This document shows, piece after piece, positions 11,301-20,673 of a stretch of DNA of 64,000 nucleotides. The stretch is from positions 298,010 through 362,009 of the forward strand of contig VTPC01008088.1 of the NCBI GenBank assembly GCA_011009095.1, written 5' to 3'. Both the position numbers and the translations under genes were made by a program. Position 1 is the stretch's first letter. Every line of letters begins with the position of its first letter. The notes under the pieces are model-generated. The model was given only the letters and a program-made list of their open reading frames with translations, made no database searches and was not told the origin of the DNA. Source of the DNA: Ignelater luminosus. Taxonomy: Eukaryota > Arthropoda > Insecta > Coleoptera > Elateridae.

Positions 11301-14300
11301 CAGTATATGTATCATTATCTTGAAAGAAGGACTGGAAACCAGTATCATTGATCATGATAGAGTTTAATACCTGCTCATAATTGTTATCTCCATTTGCAAA
11401 GTAAATCCTGAGTGCATTGAAAATGCAACCATCCAGCATGACAAAATTCATTGGTTTTAAAAGATCGTAATATTTTCCATAAGGTATGTCTTGCATTGGA
11501 ACTCATAATTTGAGGATTTTTGAGTTTCAATATAATTGCCATCACAAACTGATTCAATTGCTTCCTGTTTAGCTTGAGTTAATATAATTGACAGTACTGT
11601 GTGGCAATTGAAATTCTACATGGGTTTTATGATGATATGCCCGGTGAGATGGTACAAATGGTTCTTCCTGTGCTTGTCTGATGCCTTCAATGTATACGGA
11701 GTTTACTTTGTAAATGGAGATAACAATGATGCACAGATGTTGAACTCTGTCACATTCATGAGCACAGGAGCCATTCATCAAGGGGCTGAATTGGTTCCTA
11801 TAAAGGCAGATTTACTCGCAGAAAGTAACTTTAGGGCAGATATCTGATCAAAATAATTTAGTTCTGATAGTCAAGCTGTAAAATATATGAACCTGCTTTG
11901 TTGTAATATACAGTGTGTTCAGCGAGGGATGGCACAGCGCGATATCTCGGGAACGAATGCAGATTCTAAAATTCTGAAAACTTTGTTATAAATGTAAGGT
12001 AGGGGCACATATCTTGTGATAAAAAGTTTTTAAATTAAATGCGTCACTGCCAGGTTTTCTTTCCTTCTAATCTGCTTATTATCTCTACAGAATACAATCT
12101 TTTACATCTTTAGTCAAATTTACAAAAAATATTATTTTCTCGAAAAGTAAATCAGATAGGTTGGTAGCACTTATAAAGAAAGTTATCACAAATATGTTGT
12201 AAATTCCAAAAATCGAATAAAAAGTAGGGCATTTCATTTAAAAAAATTAGGTTAGGTAGCGCCACCTGGCGGTGACGCATTTAATTTAAAAAATTTTTAT
12301 CACAAAATATGTGCCCCTACCTTACATTTATAACAGCTTTTAGAATTTTAAAATTTGCATTCGTTCCCAAGATATCGCGCTGTCCCATTCCTTGCTGAAC
12401 ACACTGTATAGGAACCAATTTGGCCAATTTGGTTCAATGTCTGTATATGCGTCTATTACGATGTATGATACCAATTTCCAGTTCTTTTTGAAGATAATGG
12501 CATACTGGTTATTGATAGGGGCTTTTATGACAGCATCTTCTTTGACTTATTAACAAAAATGCCTACACTTTTATTTCAGGGGTCATCACAATTCTTCTCC
12601 CTTGAAACCAATGAAATGTAAGATTTGTCATAGTGTGCTACTTTACCAAAGCTCCATTTTTATTTTTTACATAGAAATAAGGAAAAGAAGATTATTTAGA
12701 CTGTAAAATGAGTATTGTGCAATATGTATCTGATCAATAAGTGTTTTAATTAGATTGGATCGACTTTTATTGGTTAACAAATAAGGAAAAGCAAAATAAA
12801 GGGCAAAATATGAAAATCGTGATAGGCTTTTGAAAATTTGCATACGGGTAAAAAGTTGCAAACGAAACATCTTTTTCTCATGACTTTTTTCAAAATTCGG
12901 TCAAATTAGTCTATTTTTTGGACATTTTTTCTAAAAATGTTAAACTTGACAGGTAATGGGGGCCACATGATTACTTTTGATTAGGTCATTTTTAGTTCTG
13001 GAGCAAGCAAAACCTGATGCTGGAAAGAAATTTTCCATAAGTCATTCAATAAAGATTTTTCCCATTGGTGCCGACTTTTTGGCAGACACTGTATATTCAG
13101 TTTTTCAAGATGATTGTAAGAAAATTTATTTTCTTGGGAACATTCTTATCGAGAAAATTTATTTGCTTGGGAACGTCCTTAACTTGGAATTTTATTTGTG
13201 TACTGTTTTATTTCGTAATGCAGGTTGTGTAGATTTTAAAATTAATGCACAACCAGTGTAAATTAGACCTTGAAACCAATATTGCCACACTGAATGGGTA
13301 GTTATTAGTTCGTTTTATTAGCAAAGCTTTAGACTCTACACTGCAGTCGAGAGTGACCAGTGACCTGGGAATCATTTGGTGTAAGTTTTTTAATATTCAC
13401 CGGTTCTGTGAACCGCAGCGAGTTGTCTAATGCAAAGTTAGTAAGTTCTCAAAGTACTTTAAGCTTTTGGTAAGCTAAAGTGTATTCATTGCTACCAGGG
13501 CATTTTATTAAGATATCTACATACAGGGTGTTTGTTCGTGAGAAGCCACATCAGCAAACGCGTTGATCTTGTCTGGCTTTTGGCGCCCATACCAATTGTG
13601 ACATCTTCAGGGAAGCCCCGATGAGTTGAGTTTTCTTTATCGAGTTTCTATTTTAGTCTAGAATAAATTATTTGTGAACCCATCCCATTACTGGCGTTTG
13701 GGCTGCTGCTAGCACAACATTTAGATCTGCACTTTTGTCTGTGACATGTTTTATAGTTACAGAAAACACAAATTTTGATGTTGTAGTTCACAAATCACTA
13801 TTGTATTCGCATTATAGAGTTAGCATTTAACTTTTCTATGAAACGAAGCAAGTAATGTACTGCATCATGAGAACCCGGAGTTCAAGTCATTTCATGGATG
13901 TCCTAGCAACGCTTAAATACAGATCCCTCAGTCTTTCTGATACATCTTGTAAAAGTTTTAATGCTCCAACTTCCTTACCAAGGCAAACATTTGAAAAAAC
14001 AAGAAATTTTAAATTTCTTAATATAATAAACTTGTAATCGGGGGAATTTAGGATGTAGGTAAATTGGATTAAATTGCTTTGATTTTTCAAGACTCTGCTG
14101 TTAATGTTTGTTGGCTGTTTTCAGGGACATCCTGAATAGTTCTTTCTTCAAGCCACATTTTATTTGTATACATTTTTGATTTTATTTATTCTGTTTATTA
14201 AAGAATCAAATAAAATATTAAATAGATATTTGATATTATTATGAAATCTGTCTTATTTATAGGAGATGAACAAGATGAATATGATGAACCGGATCCCAAA

Positions 14301-14756
14301 TTCAGTGAAGGTAATGTTTTCAACAATATGATTAGTTTTGTTATATTAATTATAGCTTTACAATTGTTTTAAAGTGAAAACAAAATCAACAGAAAAAGGT
14401 AAACCTTCTGAAACCATAGAAGGTAGCCCCAATTTTCCTGCAAACTATCAGAATCAAAATATAGATGATAGTGATTCATACTTCTTTTCATATTTCATGA
14501 TGGTGTGCATCATGTTTATATGTGCATATGTTGCATATCACAATAAACAGAAGGTAATAAAATGAGAATTTTATAAATTTCACGATAAAATGTTATTGTT
14601 TTATAGATATTAGCTCTAGTAGTAGAAGGACGAAAAGGTAGAAGGCCATCTCGTACAAGAAGACCTAATTCTGCTAATTATCGAAAACTTGATAGTAATC
14701 TTGAAGAAGCAGTTACATCATCATGTAATAAAAATGCAACTCATGTAATTTATTAA
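8371..14756 (+). CDS. TGOLN2: TGN38/TGN46-family trans-Golgi membrane protein
   Basis: Four exons (8371-9742, 14263-14310, 14375-14553, 14607-14756) join in phase to 582 residues. The start is the ATG at 8371, because the frame upstream opens only with non-ATG codons and MRLYHVCIFLVLMLINIYA is a good signal peptide. Residues 40-169 hold eight cysteines (40, 59, 81, 92, 125, 154, 158, 169) and several N-glycosylation sequons. Residues ~180-470 are a low-complexity, Asn/Lys/Glu/Pro-rich lumenal stalk, as in TGN46. An acidic DEQDEYDEP precedes the membrane segment at ~509-528 (SYFFSYFMMVCIMFICAYVA). The tail AYHNKQKILALVVEGRKGRR and RRPNSANYRKL closely matches the vertebrate TGN38/46 tail; YRKL (558-561) is a YxxPhi AP-complex signal for retrieval from the plasma membrane. 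Role by family: cycling between TGN and cell surface. Intron 1 (4.5 kb) is full of transposon remains. Confidence 0.88.
11170..11496 (-). pseudogene. Transposase fragment, ISL2EU-like (minus-strand arm)
   Basis: The minus strand reads YYDLLKPMNFVMLDGCIFNA, then IYFANGDNN, then after a frameshift LVVDRGFCNSIPL. These match the catalytic-core blocks of DDE_Tnp_4 transposases, in which the Asp of VDRGF-type blocks is catalytic. Frameshifts and stops break the frame, so it is inactive. Its plus-strand partner begins at about 11599, giving a head-to-head arrangement. Confidence 0.55.
11599..12600 (+). pseudogene. Transposase fragment, ISL2EU-like (plus-strand arm, split by a MITE)
   Basis: Bases 11640-11760 read VYFVNGDNNDAQMLNSV, the counterpart of the minus-strand IYFANGDNN block. 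The frame is interrupted by the MITE at 11911-12406 and resumes near 12500 as ILVIDRGFYDSIFFDLL. Stops and the insertion make it inactive. A further copy of part of this segment lies at 37190-37345. Confidence 0.55.
11911..12406. mobile_element. Fold-back mariner-type MITE nested in the ISL2EU-like element
   Basis: The left arm begins CAGTGTGTTCAGCGAGGGAT and includes GCGATATCTCGGGAACGAAT; the right arm is its near-perfect reverse complement, with arms of about 150 bp each. TA flanks both ends (11909-11910 and 12407-12408). A related uninterrupted sequence at about 37300-37335 shows the site without the insertion. The interior has no coding sequence. Confidence 0.8.
13505..13560. mobile_element. 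Solitary mariner-type terminal sequence
   Basis: The string ATACAGGGTGTTTGTTCG near 13523 has the TA plus CAGGGTGT form of Tc1/mariner ends found elsewhere in this window. No matching opposite end was found nearby, so it is probably a truncated or deleted element. Confidence 0.3.
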
Positions 14757-15560
14757 CTTTAGCTAGTTATATATTTCCTGTGATTTATGCCTTGTTTAGT
14801 ACTTAGTTTTGGTTCATTCCTTTTAAAATTCTTTGGTATTGTCTTAGGTTTCAAATGCATTTGTTCAGTATTGACTGATCATGCATAATCGTATTTTTTC
14901 CCTTAATAAAAAGATACAGGGTAGTATTCAGAAACAACTTTAATAGCTACTAATCAGTCGATGATGCCCTGGGTGTGTTTTAATAATCTCACTATAAATA
15001 AATACACCAACCAATTATTTATTACCAAATAAAACTTAAATAAATTAAAATTCACAATTCATTAAATTATTATTTTGAGGATTACAATATTGAAGATCAA
15101 TGATAAATATGGTTATGGAAAATTTAGTAACTAGTTAGTAGCAACTGAAAATGTTTCTGAATACCAACCATTATTGTAAAATGAGTCCCAATCACGATGT
15201 GTAAATTATTATAATACAGTTATAATTATTTTTAATTTATATTTTATGTAATATGCTTCTATAGAAAATGTATGAAGAAACACCAGTGTTTTTATTTGTT
15301 TTCATCTGTAGGGCTAGATAAATTTGTACATATTTTCTACTCTTTAGATATTGATGTATTAAAGATTTGGTATGTTTCTACTTTGTGAAAATGTTATGAT
15401 TTTCTTTTTTATTTTTCTAAAGATGTTTGTTACATTGCAATCTTTTCTTATTACAGCTACTGATAAGTTGATATCTTTGTAATACCATACAAACTATTGC
15501 AATGAAATTTGAATTAATATGGTAAATGTAATAAACATTATTGTTGCCTTCACAATTATT
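14757..15560 (+). other. 3' UTR and downstream flank of the TGN38-family gene
   Basis: AATAAA at 14905-14910 lies about 150 bases after the stop and is the first strong candidate poly(A) signal; another lies at 15530-15535 and could give a longer 3' UTR of roughly 800 bases. No other coding or repeat structure was recognised. Confidence 0.4.
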
Positions 15561-16015
15561 CGTTTGCTTTGTTAACAAACAATCTAGAAATTGAAGGAGT
15601 TTCGTAATCGGATGATAAAGACTTCAAGAAGAAAATAGAAATCCTGAATCAATAAACATGTTAAAGACACAAAATTTTATAAGAAAATACTGAAGTTGAA
15701 GATTTCTCCATTGTATGTTCCAAAACTGTTTATCAGGTTAAAATTAAGAAGAAAATTGAAGTGGTGTTGTGTATGAGCACATGTGTATATTGTTCTTCAG
15801 ATATGGTTTCAAAACTAGACTAACTGTTGCATCTCTTCATCTCAGGCTGTGCTCTAGGAATTAATATTAATTTCAGTTTCTCAGTTCCTGATTGGCTTAT
15901 TCCCAGTTGAAATTCACTCTCAGCAGCTGAAAGAGGAAGGATTTTCTCATGCTTTTTTATTTACCTACTGTTAAAAATCAACTATCCAATAATATGTCCA
16001 TTTGTTCGAAGTGGC

Positions 16016-17105
16016 CAGGGCTGAGCAGTATCAAAAAACACGTATTTAAAATACAGTATCTCAAATACTTTTGTATTTTGTATTGCAGATTAGTTTTCTA
16101 AAATATTTTGTATTTTATATTTAAAATACAATTTACAAAGTGTTTTTGTATTTTAAAATACAGAAAATACATTTTGTAACCAATAGCATTTGCATTGGAT
16201 TATTTGCCAAAGGAAAAAGCTTGTTTCTATGAACAACTTTTACCAACATTGTTTTCTCTTAAGCAGAGGTTACAAGATCTGTAAGAAAAGCCTCTATGTC
16301 ATGCAACTTCGTTCCTAAAGAATTTACAAAATTGTTTACATAAACGTTTTCAGAATTTCTTTGATCTATCCTCGGAAAATAATGAAACCATTTTAGTCAC
16401 TTGTTTTCACTCAATGTTTAAGACGAGGTGGCTACCTAATTATCAATAAAATCGAAGAGAATCTATAATCTATGTATAAATGCACTAGAATCAGCAAAAA
16501 AAATCTTCATACTGGTAGTTCAAGTAGTGTGAGTGATACAGAAGAAATTTTTTTGATATTTTCACCAAATTAAAGTGAAAAAAAAACAGCGATCAATTAA
16601 AGAATTGGAACTACTTTCTTTTTTAAACGACCAAACAAAATCATTACATTTATTAAAGAATTATCCAACTATAAAAATGTTGTTTATGAGGTACAACACT
16701 AGCCTTTGTTCATCTGCAACTGTAGAACAGTTGTTTTCATATGCAGGTAGTCTTAGGATGATAGACAAATAAAATTAATTCGCTGTTGCTATTATTTATA
16801 GGGTTCATTAATTCTTCTGCAAGAGGATCTTTAAGCAATTCAACTTTAAGAAAATTACTATTTCTTAAGGGAAACAAAAATTACATGTAATGTAATTCTG
16901 AATAAATTATAATAAAGATTTGTGCTTTGATTATATTCAGTTTTTTTCAGATGCAGGTATTTTGTATTTTTGCATTTCAAATACTGTATTTTATATTTTG
17001 TATTTTTAAGAGAAATCATAAAGTAATTTTATTTTGTATTTTAAATACCTTTTTACAAGTATTTTGTATTTGAAATACAAGATGAAGTGTATTTGCCCAG
17101 CCCTG
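16016..17105 (+). mobile_element. hAT element remnant with transposase fragment
   Basis: The element begins CAGGGCTG at 16016 and ends CAGCCCTG at 17105. Long subterminal regions are rich in repeats of GTATTTTAAAATAC type. The 8-bp flanks gaagtggc (16008-16015) and ggaggggc (17106-17113) match at six of eight positions. The interior reads as a stop-riddled hAT transposase on the plus strand (for example YLPKEKACFYEQLLPTLFSL at about 16200-16260 and the dimerisation domain at 16575-16772). It is about 1.1 kb, so it is internally deleted and inactive. Confidence 0.78.
16575..16772 (+). pseudogene. hAT transposase C-terminal dimerisation domain, fragment
   Basis: The translated segment includes LLKNYPTIKMLFMRYNTSLC, then SSATVEQLFSYAG, the hallmark block of the hAT family C-terminal dimerisation domain (Pfam hATC type). 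The upstream transposase is broken by stops and the open part is only 65 residues, so it is a relic of the element at 16016-17105. Confidence 0.75.
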
Positions 17106-17113
17106 GGAGGGGC

Positions 17114-18428
17114 TAGTTGAGCATAGAGGCAAGTTAGGACATCGCTATATCTCTGAAACTATGTAGCACACAAACTTAAAAAATTATGTTGAAAGAAGTG
17201 TTGATGGTATTGGTTTTTGACAATTGAATGAGGAGTAAGACTGCTTTGTTTGTTTTCTCAGCAAAAAGTAAAATGTATCTTCTTAATTATTTTCTACCCA
17301 AAAACAAAGCAAGTTATTCTACTTTAGTATTACATCAAAATAGTTTAATCTTTTACAGTTTTACTTATAAAATAATATTTCTTCAGAAAAATGTGGTTGG
17401 GGCTAGTTGGCCACATACCTCAACTAGCCTGTTATTCAACAAAATTCATTTGTTATAAGAAAAATGTAATTGATAATAACTATAACAACTCAATTCTGTT
17501 TTAAATGAAAAACTGTGTCCAGTCAGCTGTAACATCATTTTCTGTAAAGCTCAGGACACTGATAAGTCTTGTTCCGTTATGTTTCTGAGTTATACCGACT
17601 TATAATAAAAACCAGATTCTAATATGTTCTTTTGTTATCATTCCTCCAATATTTGTACCTGAATTATGTAAATAATTATGATTGCCTGGCCAGCTTTTAC
17701 ATTCTTGAAATAAATGACATTTTTCTACAACCATCAAAAAAAGGTTCGATTTAAGCATCGCCAAGGATACGGGAAGCTTATCATTTTTTCACATGGGAGC
17801 AAAATATATATTTTATCTACGACTCTTCAATAATATAGTCGTTATACGTGTAACCATAGGGATATAATCATACTCATAAAACACTAGTGTACTATGGATT
17901 TTATTCACTGGCGGTGTTTTGTTAGAAAAAAAAATTGGACATCGTCTTCAGAGGATCCTTATATTTCAGGTGTAAAACTCTCTTTGTGAAGATTGTTTAC
18001 TTTCATTGACTTCTACATATTCAAGAATTTTGACATTGCCTCCCTCAGGGGAGGGAGGAGATCTTCCTCGGAAGTGTTAGAATCGTAGATAAAACGTCGT
18101 ATTCGACTCGCACGTAATGGGCATTATTCACTCGGATGATTTACATACTCACCTTCGGCTCGTGTGTAAACTTTATCCTCTTGAATAATAGCCTACATTA
18201 TGTGCTCGTTGAATAATATACTATTACGCCCATGTGCACAAAAAATATGTTTCACGCACATGGGCGAGGAAAAAAAACAAAAATGACACATTAGGTAACT
18301 GCTTATTTTTGCAAATTAATACTTTATTATTTTACATTTTCACCGCACACTTACTTGTTTTGTATAATTTACTTCAAAAATTCATGTAGTAATGTTTGAA
18401 GGTTATAGAAAAATGTTGTTTGCATTTC
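17114..18428. other. Intergenic repeat-like DNA without a gene
   Basis: No coding exon was recognised. Around 17818-18240 there are several related strings (TCTACGAC near 17818, CGTAGATAAAACG near 18090, and repeated GAATAATA with GCCCAT blocks) in both orientations, suggesting a decayed inverted-repeat element, but no clean termini could be placed. Confidence 0.3.
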
Positions 18429-18542
18429 GTGAGCGAAATCAGTGATTTTTTTGGCGCATTCGAATGACTTGCCTCGACCTAACGGTCTCGGCAAGAAATA
18501 CCATTCTCATGCGCTACAAAAAAACACTTGATTTCCCGCACT
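18429..18542. repeat. 114-bp near-perfect hairpin
   Basis: The left arm 18429-18480 (GTGAGCGAAATCAGTG, then GGCGCATTCGAATG, then CTTGCCTCGACC) pairs with the right arm 18485-18542 with few mismatches and one small indel. The loop is about 4 bases. This may be a very short fold-back MITE or a transcribed hairpin; no flanking duplication was evident. Confidence 0.6.
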
Positions 18543-18707
18543 TACTATTTCTTTTTAAGTATATCTTGCAAAATAAATTTATCCTTATGTATTAATTCTA
18601 GGATAAATAGGTTTTCTTTTGTTATATGTTTTATGTACGTATTACAAATTGTTTTGGGATTATGTTCAGTTTTGTAAAAAACTGCTCAACTGGTTCCACT
18701 CTACCCT

Positions 18708-19112
18708 AACAATAATAATAGTTATTTATTGTAAGAGTGTTTTAGCACAGCATAGAGCCTATATGGAATCAGTAGTTTCACTTAGATAAAAACTTGGTTA
18801 CGTGTTTTTCGACGCGTGGTGACTGCGCACTGAACAAAATTCAGTAAACAGTGGCGTACCATTGTTGTGTTGAATCTTGCAAAAACCGCACTGACGCTTC
18901 GTACGCCTATGCGGGCTGCGCGTGGTGACAATGTGCAGTAAAAATTTTGGACACAAAGATCAAAGCCGCCGACAACAAGTGAAACTACTGATTCCGCAAG
19001 GCTCTATGCTGTGGTTTGAGAGAGCGTTTTATCCACGCAAGACTGTTTAAACGCGAGAACGCAGTTTGAGCGGTGTCTAAACCACTCTTACAATAAATAA
19101 CTATTGTTATGC
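18708..19112. mobile_element. Nested-palindrome MITE with a THAP-like coding scrap
   Basis: The termini share AATAGTTATTTATTGTAAGA in inverted orientation (18716-18735 and 19089-19108), and a second inverted pair (CAGCATAGAGCC and GGAATCAGTAGTTTCACTT) lies inside. Bases ~18851-18900 read VAYHCCVESCKNRTDAS on the plus strand, which resembles the CxxC-N start of a THAP zinc-binding domain. THAP domains occur in P-type transposases, so this may be a P-related MITE, but the fragment is too short for certainty. Confidence 0.5.
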
Positions 19113-19465
19113 ATAATTATAAAATGGTTTTATATTTCATAAATAACCACATAACAAGAACATTAACTGGAATTTCAAAGAAATTAAAATATCCAATGTG
19201 TTTCAAGGTACAACAGTGATCCCTATTTGTAATTCTAGACTTAGTGCATGGCGTTCAATGGAGCCAAATCTATACATATATGTAAACTGTTAGAATCTAA
19301 TAAATAAATCTGATACTTATACTGGGTGTTATCCTAAGTAACAGAAATACAACACAATACAAATAGAGTACACTTAAGCTTTCCAAATCGTTACTCACAG
19401 TGGGGTTTAGTTATGAAATTGAATAAAACGCGTCTCCCCACTTGTTTTTGTATTTCACTATTTCA

Positions 19466-19531
19466 CTTCATCAACATTTATGTTTCGACCTTTTAATTTG
19501 TAAGTCTCATCAGGTCGTTTAATACGAAGAA
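19466..19531 (-). ncRNA. Hammerhead-ribozyme-like core
   Basis: On the minus strand the fixed core CTGATGA (19513-19507) is followed by a 5-bp stem II (GACTT at 19506-19502 with AGGTC at 19491-19487, 10-nt loop), then GAAA (19486-19483). A 4-bp stem III follows (ACAT at 19483-19480 with ATGT at 19477-19474, two-base loop), and then a U at 19473, so the NUH site is GUU and cleavage would be before 19472. The tiny stem III is typical of the hammerheads in Penelope-like retroelements. Stem I is weak here, with CTTC/GAAG possible through an internal loop, so activity is uncertain. No reverse transcriptase was found beside it. Confidence 0.5.
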
Positions 19532-20673
19532 ATTATTTTAATCTATCCTTAATATTATGTAATAGAAGCAGAAGTTATTTAATTAATTAAACACAAAGTT
19601 GTAGTAATTAAAAATAAAAGGAATAAACTAAAAATTTAAATTACACTTATATTTAACATCAAAATAATAAGTGTTCAGTTCATAAACTTTGTGCATGTTG
19701 GCTGAAGCAGTCTATTGAGTACAGAGCATCGTTCGACGGTTTGAATACTTACTGATGAGATGCCATACTGTTTGTCTCGATGTCGAAATATTTGTACCAA
19801 TCGTGAGGACTAACTTCATCTTTGATAGTTAATTTGGCCTTGTTTTATTGTAGTTAAATAGTAACACATTGTAACTCTAATTGATGATGGCACAATCTTC
19901 TCTACTGTTACTTTATTTTAACGTCCACTATATTGCTACTTACAAAGCTAGTGACGAAGTTACTGAATTATCTATAATTCTGTAAAGATAAAAAACATAA
20001 GAGTATTTTGTTTGTATTTTAATATTTACAAAATGTAGGTATGCAACAATACATCAGTTTTATTTTTAAGGCTTTTATTGAAAAGCTACACACTTGGATA
20101 GATTTCATTCAGCTCAAACAAAGATTGCAAAGAAATATTTTGTATATAAGCAAAATATATGTACTACTACTTATAATTCTATGACGATAAATTCCTTGAG
20201 ATGAGATGAATGCTATGCTTAATATTAATTGCTAATTACTACACCAATTATTTGTGAAACTGCACTAATCATTAATTGCGAAGAGTATTTAATTATTTAT
20301 TACAGTGTAAGTATCTATATATAATATAGCAAGAACAAGATGTTTACGCACCGGATTTTGCTTAAATAGAGCGTAATTTTAGGTACTCTTTGCACTTATA
20401 AAAAATGTATGTATATTACAACGTCGGAACTCTCTGTATTATTTTCCGCACAGAAATGTACAACATAAATAACTATTTTCTAAACTAATTATCTCAAAGT
20501 TCTCTTTTCATTATTTGTATAATTTAAAAAGTCTTAACTATTCTGGTAACTAGCATTATCACACTCGTTATACCACGATGATTTTTCAGCCAGGCAACTA
20601 ATCAAAATGATTACTATGTGCACATACAGCTGAACATAACTGAATCACAAAAGAACTGTTACACGTCTCACGT

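Larger units (their letters stand above)
10552..13911. mobile_element. ISL2EU-like DNA transposon remnant with long inverted ends
   Basis: About 220 bp at 10552-10770 (starting near GCTAGGACATCCA) is the diverged reverse complement of about 13690-13911. Between these ends lie pieces of a DDE_Tnp_4-type transposase on both strands, plus a later MITE (11911-12406). The whole element lies inside intron 1 of the TGN38-family gene. Boundaries are approximate and no target duplication was identified. The family name rests on protein motifs such as GDNN followed by VIDRGF or VVDRGF, typical of the ISL2EU/IS4-like eukaryotic group; this is recognition from memory, not a search. Confidence 0.6.

Noticed and set aside
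17740..17765. GGTTCGATTT, resembling a tRNA B box
   Set aside because: No A box at the right distance and no acceptor stem.
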